Origin: Mariniphaga sp963747515
GTDB taxonomy: Bacteria > Bacteroidota > Bacteroidia > Bacteroidales > Prolixibacteraceae
Assembly (NCBI GenBank): GCA_963747515.1
Contig: CAVVFN010000008.1
Span: 1,054,001 to 1,118,000 of the forward strand
Direction of reading: 5' to 3'
DNA length: 64,000 nt
Below are positions 28,718 to 38,499 of the stretch, piece by piece. The notes beneath the pieces were generated by a model. The model ran no database searches, was not told the DNA's origin, and saw only the letters and a list, made by a program, of their open reading frames with translations. Each line of letters starts with the position of its first letter. Position 1 is the first letter of the stretch. Made by a program: the position numbers and the translations under genes.

Positions 28718-29079
28718 TCGGAAAAAGCTATTGTGGATAATAGGGCATTTTCTGCCTGTCGTGAATCAAGTCTGCTATGTTGAACTACAATTGGTTCATC
28801 TGAAATTAACACGCTGGAGTAGTCAGTTCCCAAAGGAATTTTTGGATTTTCCAGCTCATTGAAACGCAGATGCAAGGTACGTTCGGCAGGTACCGAAATT
28901 TCGTATGGCCCTGCAGGTTCTTTATCAGAAAAATAAATGTATATTTTTACATGAGCCTCTTTTTTGCCGGCATTTAATATACAGGCGGTTTCGTGACTGG
29001 TAAATTCGGGTGCAGGTCCATTGCTTCCTTTTGGAATGTATCCTTCAGCAATTACCCAGGTATGTTTTCCGATTTTCAT
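28714..29079 (-). CDS. sensory rhodopsin transducer homologue (ASRT, PF07100)
   Basis: A 121-residue soluble protein that matches the Anabaena sensory rhodopsin transducer family almost along its length: WVIAEGYIPKGSNGPAPEF, SHETACILNAGKKEAHVKI, YFSDKEPAGPYEISVPAERT, PIVVQHSRLDSRQAENALLST. ASRT forms a beta-sandwich tetramer, and the family is proposed to bind small molecules. No rhodopsin gene is in the window. It is the first gene of the respiratory operon and overlaps actB by ATGA, so the two are made together. A sensory or assembly role in the operon is inference. Confidence 0.92.
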   Translation of the reverse strand: MKIGKHTWVIAEGYIPKGSNGPAPEFTSHETACILNAGKKEAHVKIYIYFSDKEPAGPYEISVPAERTLHLRFNELENPKIPLGTDYSSVLISDEPIVVQHSRLDSRQAENALLSTIAFSE

Positions 29080-29156
29080 TCTGTGGAAGATTAAAAATTT
29101 ATATAAAATATATTATTTCAACCCTTCTATAAATTTAAACTATTTATTCGAAAAAG

Positions 29157-32048
29157 TTAATCTGTTTTTTCCTTTTTTAGCGCCAGTTGCAATATTTCTG
29201 CCAGGTGCATTGCTTTTCGGCCCGTTCCCTGCAAAATCTGCTCTTTGCAGCTAAATCCATCTGCCACAATCAAGGTTTTCTTGTCTGCTTCCCTTACTTT
29301 AGGCAACAAAACCCTTTCACCGGCTTTCATTGAAACATCATAATGTGCTCCCTTCTCATATCCGAAATAACCGGCCATACCACAACATCCGGAATCCAGG
29401 ACTTCCACATCAAGACCCATTTTTTTAAGCAGCTTTTGTTCATTATCAAATGTCATTACAGCCTTATGCTGGCAATGCCCATGCACGATAGCTTTTTCAT
29501 CCAGCTTTGGAACCTCAAAATCCGGAGCGAATTTTTCAAGAAATTCTCCCAGGGTATAGGTTTGTTTCTTCAAACGCTGAGCGTCCTGGTCGTGCGGGAA
29601 GAGATTGCAAAGTTCATCACGAAAAACCGCTGTACAACTCGGTTCTATTCCTACCAGCGGAATCCCTTCCCTGATTTCGGAACGCAGAGTGCTCAGGATT
29701 TGCTTCAACAATCGTTTGGCAAGATCAATCCATCCGAAATCGAATAATGGCCTTCCGCAGCAGAGGGAACGTTTGGGAACAATCACATCAAAACCTGCAC
29801 GGTTCAGCACTTCATAAGCAGCTTTCAGTGTCGGTGGCATGAAATAATTATTGAACGTATCGGCCCATAATATAACACGTGGTTTTTCATTTTTCTCCTG
29901 TTTCTGTTTAAAAAACCATTTCTTAAAAGTTTCTGAAGCGAATTTAGGGATTTTACGCTTGGGGGCAATCCCTCCGGCAGCCTTTACAATGAGGTTTAAA
30001 CCTCTGGTTTGGGTGAAGAAATTTGCAAGACCCGGAAAATTGGAAGCCAGCCGCGACCACCAGTAGATCAGACCGAATGCATAGGCAGTGCGTGGCCTGA
30101 GTTTTCCTTTGTAATAATGTGAAAGAAATTCAGATTTATAAGTTGCCATATCCACATTCACCGGGCAATCGGATTTACAACCCTTGCAGGCCAGACACAA
30201 ATCAAGTGCTTCTTTAACGTGTTTATCCTTCCAGCTTCCGGTAATTTCTTCTCCCTGCAACATTTCAAACAACATATGTGCCCTGCCACGGGTAGAATCA
30301 TTCTCCTCGTGGGTAACCATGTAGCTGGGGCACATGGTTCCGCCATTCCATCTGCGGCACTTGCCGACACCAACGCAGCGAAGTGTGGCTTTTGCAAAAC
30401 TCCCTTCATCTTCAGGAAATTTAAAATTGGTTTTAAAACTGGGAGGATTATAATCGGCACCCAACCTTAAATTTTCCGTACGGCTGAAAGGTTCAATTAC
30501 TTTTCCCGGATTCATTCGCCAATCAGGATCCCATGCCGATTTAAAATCCCGAAAAGCTTTTATCAGATCTTTCCCGTACATCACCTCAAGCAATTCAGCC
30601 CGGGACTGGCCATCGCCATGTTCTCCCGAAAGGGAACCACTGTATTTCATTACCAAACCGGCAGCTTCGCGTGTAAATTTCCGGTAAGTATCCAACCCTT
30701 CCCTGGTCACTAAATCAAAATTAATCCGGCAGTGAATGCAACCCTGTCCAAAATGCCCATATACAGAAGCATCGTAATTATATTTATGGAACAGTGCCTC
30801 GAGATCTTCCAGGTATTCACCAACATAATGCGGATCAACAGCTGAATCCTCCCATCCTGGCCAGGTGTTCTCCATTCCTGGAATATTGGCAGTCGCCCCC
30901 AAACCTGATTCCCTGATTTCCCAGAGCTTCTCTTCCTGGTCTCTTTTATCAAACAGGCTCATGGTTGGCGGGTTGTCCTGTTTCTTTAATTCCTTCATCA
31001 GTTTCTTAGCCTTTTTGTCGGACTCTTCTTTCGAGTCTGCACCAAACTCTACCAGCAACCAGCCCTTACCATCCGGTAACAAGGGAATATCATCAAGATT
31101 TAACTGTTTTTTCTCCATGTACCCAATCAGTTTATCATCGATTCCTTCCAGTCCTACCGGCTGATGTTTCAAAATTTCGGTGGTATGCTTTCCGGCTGCA
31201 AATACTGATGGATAGCCCAACACCAGCAAAGTCCGTGCTTTTGGATTCTCTATCAGCTTCATTGTTGCTTCCAGGATAACCACACAGGTCGATTCGGTTC
31301 CTACCAGCGCTTTTGCTACATTAAATCCATTCTCAGGCAACAGTTCATTCAGGTTGTAGCCCGAAACCCGCCTTGGAATATCCGGATACTTCTTTTTTAT
31401 CTGGCTGGAATTGTTATCACGGATTTCCTTCATCCTTTTATAAATCTCGCCTTTCCTGCCTCCCCGGCTGATGATAGCCTCGAGCTCTTTTTCTGGAGTA
31501 GGGCCTACCTCCATTATTTCACCATCATAAGTGAGTATCTTCAAACTATAGGTATTATCGGAAGTTCGTGATCCCTCTCCAAGAAACTGTGCCATTACCG
31601 AATGAACTCCACATGAGTTGTTTCCCAGCATTCCGCCAATTGTACAATGGTTATGTGTGGCCGGATCGGGACCGAAAGTAAGTCCGGCTGCCTTCTCTGT
31701 TTCATCCCGCAAATGGTCCAGGATAATACCGGGTTGAACAGTTACCCGTTTATTTACTTTATCAACTTTTATAACCTTGTTGTAGTATTTCGACATGTCC
31801 ATTACCACCGCTTCATTGCAGCACTGTCCGGCCAAACTGGTACCTCCTCCGCGGGAAAGCAACGGCGCATTGTGTTTTCGGCACAAGGCAACTGTTTTTA
31901 TAATGTCGTCCTGACTTTTTGGCAAAACCACACCAATGGGTATTTGACGGTAATTTGAGCCATCGGTAGCATATAATGCACGACTACCATCATCAAAGCG
32001 TACTTCACCTTCAATCGATTCTTCCAATTCCCTTGCCAATAATTCCAT
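29157..32048 (-). CDS. FAD-linked oxidase with Fe-S/CCG domains
   Basis: A 963-residue fusion of a GlcD-type FAD oxidase and a GlpC-type Fe-S protein, as in D-lactate/D-2-hydroxyacid dehydrogenases (YdiJ group). The N-part has the PCMH FAD motif LSRGGGTSLAGQCC (about 62-75) and GGMLGNNSCG. The middle has two ferredoxin-type Cys sets (CVGVGKCRRW...MCPSY; CLACKGCKSDCP, near 545 and 620). The C-part has CCG motifs (LCCGRPL; SGCCGMAG). It oxidises a 2-hydroxy acid and passes electrons to the quinone pool. The substrate is unknown; the next gene, a sugar-acid dehydratase-like enzyme, gives context. Confidence 0.9.
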   Translation of the reverse strand: MELLARELEESIEGEVRFDDGSRALYATDGSNYRQIPIGVVLPKSQDDIIKTVALCRKHNAPLLSRGGGTSLAGQCCNEAVVMDMSKYYNKVIKVDKVNKRVTVQPGIILDHLRDETEKAAGLTFGPDPATHNHCTIGGMLGNNSCGVHSVMAQFLGEGSRTSDNTYSLKILTYDGEIMEVGPTPEKELEAIISRGGRKGEIYKRMKEIRDNNSSQIKKKYPDIPRRVSGYNLNELLPENGFNVAKALVGTESTCVVILEATMKLIENPKARTLLVLGYPSVFAAGKHTTEILKHQPVGLEGIDDKLIGYMEKKQLNLDDIPLLPDGKGWLLVEFGADSKEESDKKAKKLMKELKKQDNPPTMSLFDKRDQEEKLWEIRESGLGATANIPGMENTWPGWEDSAVDPHYVGEYLEDLEALFHKYNYDASVYGHFGQGCIHCRINFDLVTREGLDTYRKFTREAAGLVMKYSGSLSGEHGDGQSRAELLEVMYGKDLIKAFRDFKSAWDPDWRMNPGKVIEPFSRTENLRLGADYNPPSFKTNFKFPEDEGSFAKATLRCVGVGKCRRWNGGTMCPSYMVTHEENDSTRGRAHMLFEMLQGEEITGSWKDKHVKEALDLCLACKGCKSDCPVNVDMATYKSEFLSHYYKGKLRPRTAYAFGLIYWWSRLASNFPGLANFFTQTRGLNLIVKAAGGIAPKRKIPKFASETFKKWFFKQKQEKNEKPRVILWADTFNNYFMPPTLKAAYEVLNRAGFDVIVPKRSLCCGRPLFDFGWIDLAKRLLKQILSTLRSEIREGIPLVGIEPSCTAVFRDELCNLFPHDQDAQRLKKQTYTLGEFLEKFAPDFEVPKLDEKAIVHGHCQHKAVMTFDNEQKLLKKMGLDVEVLDSGCCGMAGYFGYEKGAHYDVSMKAGERVLLPKVREADKKTLIVADGFSCKEQILQGTGRKAMHLAEILQLALKKEKTD

Positions 32049-32075
32049 TATAATTCCTGTGTTTAATTTACTGTA

Positions 32076-33185
32076 TTATGAAACCTTAAATTTCTCAGCA
32101 TCTGACCTTTTGAATTCAAGGCCTAAACCAGGACGGTTGAAATCGGGAGTTACCCGTCCGTTTACAGGATCCTGAAATCCATCCAGCAGCATTCTTTCAA
32201 TCCGGACATGATCGTAAAAATACTCTCCGATAAAAAAACCAGGCAGGGCAATGGCAGCATGAAGATGCACGGAAGGTGCGCAATGAAATGAAAAGGGAAC
32301 CTGAAAAGCTTCTGCAAGCCTCCCCGCTTTTATAAAACCGGTTATCCCGCCACAGCGGGTAGCATCTGCCTGTATAACATCCACGGCCTGGCTTTCAAGC
32401 ATATTTCTGAAGTAGGGCAAATCAAATCCGTATTCTCCGGCAGCAATACAGATACCAGCCGGACAATGATTGCGGATGAAAACCAAACCTTCCAGGTTAT
32501 CAGAAGAAACCGGTTCTTCATACCACTGTACATTGTACTTTTCAATTTCCATTGCCAGTTTCAATGCCTCCTGAACAGTATATGCCCCGTTCGCATCAAC
32601 AAACAAAGCTGTGCCGGAGCCTATCGCATCATGGGCTACCCGAATCCGGTGAAGATCTTTTCCGCAATTCTCTCCTATTTTTATCTTTACATGAGTAAAA
32701 CCCTGTTCCGACCATCCGCTCAACTGTTCTGCCAATTTTTTATCGGAATAGGTAATAAACCCGCCCGATCCATAAAGCAACACATCCTCTTTTGCAGTTC
32801 CCAGCAACCCCGATAACGGAAGGTTAAGCAATTTTGCCTTTAAATCCCACAAGGCAATATCGAGCGCCGAAAGGGCCATAAAGGCAATTCCGCAATTGCC
32901 GTTGTTCCGGATACTTTTTTGTACCCTGAAAACTATTTTTTCAATATCAAAAGGATTTTGTTCCAACACAAGGTCCCTAAAGTTATTCCTTATAAAACCG
33001 GCAGCCGATGCATCGGCATAAGTATATCCCAAACCTGAACTGCCTGACGACTGCACCTGAACCACCACCATTGTGGTACTTTTCCATTCCAGGGTTCCAT
33101 CTGACTCCGGCTGGTCGGCCGGTATTTTATATGCATCCGCTTCCAGTCGATCTATTTTTAAAGGATTACCGGCATTATAAACCAT
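32076..33185 (-). CDS. enolase-superfamily enzyme, mandelate racemase type
   Basis: A 369-residue enzyme of the mandelate racemase/muconate-lactonising group. Catalytic elements are KIKIG (K-x-K, about 167-171), metal ligands Asp in FVDANGAY, Glu in WYEEPV and Glu in AAGEYG, and the His of FSFHCAPS (about 300), which replaces the usual HSF pattern of dehydratases. It is probably an acid-sugar dehydratase or racemase. It lies between the FAD oxidase and the pox-like gene with very short gaps, so it is in the same operon. Confidence 0.88.
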   Translation of the reverse strand: MVYNAGNPLKIDRLEADAYKIPADQPESDGTLEWKSTTMVVVQVQSSGSSGLGYTYADASAAGFIRNNFRDLVLEQNPFDIEKIVFRVQKSIRNNGNCGIAFMALSALDIALWDLKAKLLNLPLSGLLGTAKEDVLLYGSGGFITYSDKKLAEQLSGWSEQGFTHVKIKIGENCGKDLHRIRVAHDAIGSGTALFVDANGAYTVQEALKLAMEIEKYNVQWYEEPVSSDNLEGLVFIRNHCPAGICIAAGEYGFDLPYFRNMLESQAVDVIQADATRCGGITGFIKAGRLAEAFQVPFSFHCAPSVHLHAAIALPGFFIGEYFYDHVRIERMLLDGFQDPVNGRVTPDFNRPGLGLEFKRSDAEKFKVS

Positions 33186-33187
33186 CC

Positions 33188-34978
33188 TTAGCTGTTATTA
33201 GGAATCAAACTTTTCATGACGTCTTTAAATGTTTGCCTGATGATGCTTTTCTCGTGCGGATCTCCCTTCAGCAGAGTCTTACTCATGTTAACCATCTGTT
33301 TAAAAGTTATGTGCGGAGGAATTGTCGGCACATTTGGATCCGTGAGTACATCAAGCACTACCGGCCTGTCGGCCCGAAAAGCTTCGTCCCAGGCACCGGC
33401 AACTTCTTCCGCCTTCGTTACCCTGATGCCTTTTAAACCCAGAGATTCAGCATACGATGCAAAGTTAAATTCAGGGACATTCTGTGAAGTCTCAAATTCA
33501 GGATCGCCTGCCAGTACGCGCTGTTCCCAGGTCACCTGGTTTAAATCATGATTGTTCAAAATCATGATCACAAGCTGGGGGTTTGCCCAGCGTTTCCAAT
33601 ACTTGGAAATGGTTATCAGCCCATTTATCCCGAGCATCTGCATGGCACCGTCACCCACCATTGCAATGGAAACGCGTTCAGGAAAAGCAAACTTTGCTGC
33701 AATCGCATAAGGTACCCCAGGGCACATCGTAGCCAGGTTTCCCGAAAGCGATGCCTTCATGCCATCCCTTATTTTCATGTTACGTGCAAACCAGTTGGCT
33801 GAAGAACCGGAATCGGAAGAGAGAATGCATTTATCGGGTAACCTCGATGATAATTCCCAGAATACCAGTTGAGGATTTATGGGTTTTGCCGATTCCATTG
33901 ATTTTGCTTCCACAACTTTCCACCAGTCCTGTATTTCCTTCATAATGTCTTCCTGCCAGGAACGATCCTCCTTGCGTTTCAGAAGTGGAATCAATGCCTG
34001 CAACGTCAGTTTGCTGTCACCATTCAGGTTCACCTCCATGGGATACCTGATGCTTAACATTTTAGGATCCAGGTCAATCTGAACCCCACGGGCCTGGCCT
34101 TCTTCGGGCAGAAATTCGCTGTAAGGAAAGCTGCTGCCAATCATAAAAAAGGTATCGCATTCGCTCATCATCTCCCAGCTGGGTTTCGAACCCAGCAATC
34201 CAATGGGGCCGGTAACATAAGGAAGATCATCGGGTAATGCCGCCTTTCCGAGCAGTGCTTTGGCTACGCCGGCTCCAAGCAGATCGGCTACTTTCATAAC
34301 TTCTTCCTGTGCATTTAACGCTCCGGCACCAATAAGCATAGCCACTTTTTTTCCTTCATTTAATATTTCGGCGGCCTTATGCAGTTGTTCATCCACCGGC
34401 ACCACACGGGCATAAGAATGTCCGGTGCCACTGTGAACAGAACCGTGCGACCGGGGTGGCTTCTCAACAGCATCCATTTCCTGAACATCGTTGGGTATGA
34501 TTACGCAGGTTACCGTCCGTTCGCTTTTGGCAATCCGCACGGCCCGGTCAATAACATGCCGCATCTGGGCAGGATCAGTAACCATATGAACATACTGGTT
34601 TGCAACATCTTTATAAAGACTTATCAAATCTACCTCCTGCTGATAATTCCCTCCAAGTGCCATCCGCTTTTGCTGACCAACTATAGCTACTACCGGCTGA
34701 TGGTCAAGCTTTGCATCGTACAGCCCGTTTAACAGATGGATGGCTCCCGGTCCTGAAGTGGCCATACAAACTCCCACTTCACCCGTGAACTTGGCATGCG
34801 CTGTTGCCATAAAAGCCGCCATTTCTTCATGCCGGGTCTGAATAAATTCCATCTTATCTTCTGCCCGGTTCAGTGCACCCATAAGTCCATTGATACCATC
34901 GCCCGGAAATCCGTAAATTCGCTTTATATCCCACTGTAACAATCGCTCAATTAAAAAATCACTGACTTCTTTACTCAT
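33188..34978 (-). CDS. thiamine-diphosphate enzyme, pyruvate oxidase-like
   Basis: A protein of about 596 residues with the three-domain fold of pyruvate oxidase/acetolactate synthase. The N-terminal Pyr domain has IYGFPGDGINGLMGAL (about 18) and the Glu of TRHEEMAAFMA. The middle FAD/ADP domain is near 200-330. The PP domain has the ThDP motif GDGAMQMLGI...NNHDLNQ (about 430-460). I start at the ATG at 34978 (MSKEVSDFLIERLLQ); the longer frame upstream lacks similarity. A pyruvate oxidase that feeds electrons to quinone and makes acetate is most likely. Confidence 0.88.
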   Translation of the reverse strand: MSKEVSDFLIERLLQWDIKRIYGFPGDGINGLMGALNRAEDKMEFIQTRHEEMAAFMATAHAKFTGEVGVCMATSGPGAIHLLNGLYDAKLDHQPVVAIVGQQKRMALGGNYQQEVDLISLYKDVANQYVHMVTDPAQMRHVIDRAVRIAKSERTVTCVIIPNDVQEMDAVEKPPRSHGSVHSGTGHSYARVVPVDEQLHKAAEILNEGKKVAMLIGAGALNAQEEVMKVADLLGAGVAKALLGKAALPDDLPYVTGPIGLLGSKPSWEMMSECDTFFMIGSSFPYSEFLPEEGQARGVQIDLDPKMLSIRYPMEVNLNGDSKLTLQALIPLLKRKEDRSWQEDIMKEIQDWWKVVEAKSMESAKPINPQLVFWELSSRLPDKCILSSDSGSSANWFARNMKIRDGMKASLSGNLATMCPGVPYAIAAKFAFPERVSIAMVGDGAMQMLGINGLITISKYWKRWANPQLVIMILNNHDLNQVTWEQRVLAGDPEFETSQNVPEFNFASYAESLGLKGIRVTKAEEVAGAWDEAFRADRPVVLDVLTDPNVPTIPPHITFKQMVNMSKTLLKGDPHEKSIIRQTFKDVMKSLIPNNS

Positions 34979-35344
34979 TTTACAGGATATTATGTTGTTA
35001 ATAAAAATGTACTTCTGTTTAAAATAAAAACAGGCAGAAGAGAAAGTTTGCCGGATTCCCGGTGCCATAAACCATGCCACGCAAAAAGCAATTACATCCT
35101 TTTGTTGCTTATACATTAAGATGATCGTTCAAAAAAAATCCCTGCTCCTCTAATCCACCGATTATCAGGAGAAAAAATTCCCAATAAAAATTTCATACTT
35201 AATGATCCCCCGTTCATTATCTCAAAAAGAATTGTGGAACAGCTGCCACATAATGGGCAGTATTTCCTCAGAACCTTTCACAACAACAGCCTTTTCCTGT
35301 AACAGGTTAATTATGCAGTTAATTTTCCCCTAACCCCCATTCCG
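34979..35344. other. Intergenic region with no gene seen
   Basis: 366 bases between two minus-strand genes. It would hold the promoter of the pyruvate oxidase-enolase-FAD oxidase operon. I see no RNA gene or strong hairpin. Confidence 0.45.
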
Positions 35345-36592
35345 TTAGCCTTCGTCTTCCTCCTTTTCCTCAGGAGATGATTCACGCGAATAAAAAAACC
35401 ACCTTGAAAAAGGATTGGCAGTAACAGCATGAATCAATGTAGAACAAACAACAGCATAGGTAATCACAGGCCAGAGATTTTCGTGCCCGGGGTAACGGGT
35501 AATCAGCAGCGTAATGTAAAAAAGAGCCGCCACCCCTATTGGACCAAACCAGCCCATAAAAAAAATCTCCTTCCGGTTGAATATACCTAATAAAGGTTTC
35601 AGTATAAATAAGGCAGGTATACGTCTTAAAAAAATAATGAGCGGTGTTACAATCCAAACGGAAGCAGGCATTTCTTTCCATCCGTCGAGGGGGAGCATGA
35701 ACCCGAGAATCACGAAAACAGGGACAACAAAAAGCCGTTCCATCATCGACTGCACCTCCTGGTGCCTTTCTTCGATGTCTTCCCCTATAAGTGTCTGAAA
35801 AACAATTCCCGCCGAGAAAACTCCAATAATGCCGTTCATTTTAATTAACGGAAAAAGCGTGGCTATCAGAAAGGTAAATGAAAGGGCTACCGACATTAAT
35901 GTTTCAGGAACCATGAACTCTCTTTTATGAAAAAACCGGAAAGCCCTGCCCACAAGATATCCCATTCCTCCTCCCAATAGAATGGCACCTGCATTTTCCC
36001 ATAATAAAACCTCCGTAAACCAGTCAGCAAAAGGCAATGACCTGCTTCCCTCCACAAACAGGGGCAACAATACCAATGCATAGGCCAGCCCGTCGTTTGA
36101 TGCCGATTCGGCAGTTAACATGTTCCGCAGTTTAGCCGGAATGTAATGATTTGCAAAATTGCTCGATACAATAGTAGTGGCTAAAACAGGATCGGTAGGA
36201 GCAAGTATCGCACCTGCCAGCAGGCTTTCCCAAAAGGAAAATCCCGCGAGATAAAAAGCCAGGGAAGAAAAAACCAACATCAGTACCATGCCTCCAAAAA
36301 GCAGGGTCAGGTAGGACTTTGCCCTCCTTTTAACAAAGCGGGAAGGAAGACGAAGGGCAGACGCCATAACTGCCATCGCCAGAGTAAGCCTCGACAACTG
36401 GTGCATGATTTCAAACGGATGATTCCATTCTCCAATATCTTCCAGCCCCAGTACCACGGGCCCAAGAAGAACCCCCGCCATAAGGGCAATTAATGGTTCC
36501 GAAACATACGAACTTTTAATGTTGGCTTTTATTAGCCCCAGGCCTAATATCAAAAATGCAATAATTGAAACCAAAAAGTTTATTTTTTCCAT
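35345..36592 (-). CDS. cation:proton antiporter, CPA1/NhaP type
   Basis: A 415-residue integral membrane protein with about 12 helices of the Na+/H+ exchanger fold. The ion-site motif is seen as LAGAILAPTDPVLATTIVSS (about 124-143) and ESASNDGLAYALVLLPL (about 161), the ND pair being typical of CPA1. It ends in an acidic tail (SSPEEKEEDEG). It expels Na+ or K+ in exchange for H+. Confidence 0.92.
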   Translation of the reverse strand: MEKINFLVSIIAFLILGLGLIKANIKSSYVSEPLIALMAGVLLGPVVLGLEDIGEWNHPFEIMHQLSRLTLAMAVMASALRLPSRFVKRRAKSYLTLLFGGMVLMLVFSSLAFYLAGFSFWESLLAGAILAPTDPVLATTIVSSNFANHYIPAKLRNMLTAESASNDGLAYALVLLPLFVEGSRSLPFADWFTEVLLWENAGAILLGGGMGYLVGRAFRFFHKREFMVPETLMSVALSFTFLIATLFPLIKMNGIIGVFSAGIVFQTLIGEDIEERHQEVQSMMERLFVVPVFVILGFMLPLDGWKEMPASVWIVTPLIIFLRRIPALFILKPLLGIFNRKEIFFMGWFGPIGVAALFYITLLITRYPGHENLWPVITYAVVCSTLIHAVTANPFSRWFFYSRESSPEEKEEDEG

Positions 36593-36979
36593 ACCTGTGC
36601 CATTGGAATATTAACCGATGCTGAGAAATTCATGCAATGAGAAATTCATTTAAAGCAACTTTAATTCCGAAAACCATTTCGGCAGTCGTATCCATAAACC
36701 GGCCGGTTTTGTTGTTCCGACTGAGTAAGAAAACCACAGGCCCACTGTGATTGTGTAACAATTTCCACAAAAGTTTAAAATCAGGTTTTTCTGCCGGAGA
36801 AAAGGTTCCACCCTCATAATTGTTGTGCTGCAATCAGCCCCAATGGGATTCACCTCTCTTTTACAAGAGTGTGTGTAAATGAATTTGCAGCCTGAAATGG
36901 GCTCTGGCAGGATTCTTGAATTTTTAGGACAAATTCCGGATAAAGCAAAAACGGTTGTTTTTTATCTAAAAAAGATTTC
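36593..36979. other. Divergent intergenic region
   Basis: 387 bases between the antiporter and the SPW-VKOR gene, so both promoters should be here. Two overlapping minus-strand frames of 67 codons are open but have no family signal. Confidence 0.45.
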
Positions 36980-38461
36980 ATGGAAAAAAGAGGAGTAACC
37001 AGGCCAATGGCAGAAAAAGAAGCCAGAGAACATCAAAAAAAAAGGATGGAAGGCAACGGCATGAACATGGAAAAACGCCGGCATATGCTCCGGATGCACC
37101 ACATGCAAACCCTTTGGGTATATTGGGCATTAATTATCCTGGGAATCTGGCTGGTTCTGTCGCCGCTGACCTTTAGTTACGGGAAATCTGTGGTAATGCC
37201 CAGTGGAGGAAGAAGTCTCTGGATTTCGACTCAGGGGCGCATTCTCGCCATGACCTGGAGTGACATCATCAGCGGGATTCTTCTCATTTTTTTTGGATGG
37301 CGCTCGCTGACGCCCAACCGCCCGGTCAGTCTCTGGATTATCTGTTTTACAGGCATCTGGATCACTTTTGCACCCGTCATTTTCTGGGCCCCAAATGCGG
37401 TTGCCTACCTGAACGATACCCTGGTGGGGGCACTGGTCATTTCCCTGAGCATCCTTATTCCGGGTATGCCCAATATGATTATGTACATGAAAATGGGAGG
37501 TGAAGTTCCTGAAGGATGGTCGTACAATCCCTCAAGCTGGCCCCAGCGGTGGATAATGATAGTCACTGCTTTTATGGGCTGGATAGTTTCCCGGTACCTG
37601 GGTGCCTTTCAGATGGGGTACATCGATCACATCTGGGATCCCTTCTTCGGGCCGGAAAGTGAACTGGTTCTGAACTCTAAAATGTCGCATTCCCTTCCCA
37701 TCTCCGACGGTGCATTTGGTGCACTGGCCTACACCTTTGAATTTCTGATGGGATGGATGGGCGCCCCTACCCGGTGGCGGACCATGCCCTGGATGGTTAC
37801 CTTCTTTGGAATCCTGGTCATCCCGCTGGGCCTCGTGCACATATTCCTGGTGATTTCGCAACCGGTAGTGGTTGGCCATTGGTGCACCTTTTGCCTGCTG
37901 GCAGCAGCCATTATGCTTCCTATGATTCCGCTTGAAGTGGATGAGGTAATTGCCATGGGTCAGCACCTGAAAAAACGGTTGAGTAAAGGTGATAAATTCT
38001 GGCAGGTATTCTGGAAAGGAGGAAAACCTGAAAACGTAACGGAAGATAACCGCAGCCCGCAACTGCTCATGCTGCCCCACAGTTTTTCCCGTGTTTTCAA
38101 ATCTTCGGTTTGGGGGATGAGTGTGCCGCCTACATTGCTGATATCGATGTTCGTGGGAATTTACCTGATGTTTGCACCGGGAGGATTTGGTGTTCCCATT
38201 GGAAAAACACTCGCCCACATCAATCATCTGGGAGGCGCACTGGTTATCGTGGTATCGGTCATCAGCATGGGCGAAGTGGTACGCCGCGGCAGGTATCTGA
38301 ATGTGTTGCTGGCAAGTGGTATCACAGTTATGCCCTGGTTCTTTACAGAAGGATATACCTGGCTTGCTGTAACCGATGTGGTTGCAGGAGTTGCCCTGAT
38401 TTTTCTTGCGCTTCCCCGGGGACCTAAAAAAGAAACCTATGGCCTGTGGGATAAAATATAA
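36980..38461 (+). CDS. SPW repeat - VKOR - SPW repeat membrane protein
   Basis: A 493-residue polytopic protein. A Met/His-rich cytosolic N-terminus (about 1-45, MEKRRHMLRMHHMQ) is followed by SPW-repeat helices (WALIILGIWLVLSPLTF, FTGIWITFAPVIFWAP). A vitamin K epoxide reductase-like domain (about 185-330) has the redox motif WCTFC (about 301-305). Another SPW pair (LISMFVGIYLMFAPGG; VMPWFFTEGYTW) closes it. VKOR proteins recycle a quinone while oxidising a DsbA-like partner. The partner is not in the window. An SDR and a glycosidase follow on the same strand. Confidence 0.82.
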   Translation: MEKRGVTRPMAEKEAREHQKKRMEGNGMNMEKRRHMLRMHHMQTLWVYWALIILGIWLVLSPLTFSYGKSVVMPSGGRSLWISTQGRILAMTWSDIISGILLIFFGWRSLTPNRPVSLWIICFTGIWITFAPVIFWAPNAVAYLNDTLVGALVISLSILIPGMPNMIMYMKMGGEVPEGWSYNPSSWPQRWIMIVTAFMGWIVSRYLGAFQMGYIDHIWDPFFGPESELVLNSKMSHSLPISDGAFGALAYTFEFLMGWMGAPTRWRTMPWMVTFFGILVIPLGLVHIFLVISQPVVVGHWCTFCLLAAAIMLPMIPLEVDEVIAMGQHLKKRLSKGDKFWQVFWKGGKPENVTEDNRSPQLLMLPHSFSRVFKSSVWGMSVPPTLLISMFVGIYLMFAPGGFGVPIGKTLAHINHLGGALVIVVSVISMGEVVRRGRYLNVLLASGITVMPWFFTEGYTWLAVTDVVAGVALIFLALPRGPKKETYGLWDKI

Positions 38462-38499
38462 TATATATAACGTAATATAAATTTTAAAAAAATGATGCC

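Noticed and set aside
35382..35681. Antisense ORFs inside nhaP, the FAD oxidase, actB and others
   Set aside because: They shadow strong genes in other frames and show no domain.
36630..36853. Two 67-codon minus-strand frames before the SPW-VKOR gene
   Set aside because: They overlap each other in different frames in a promoter region and match nothing I know.
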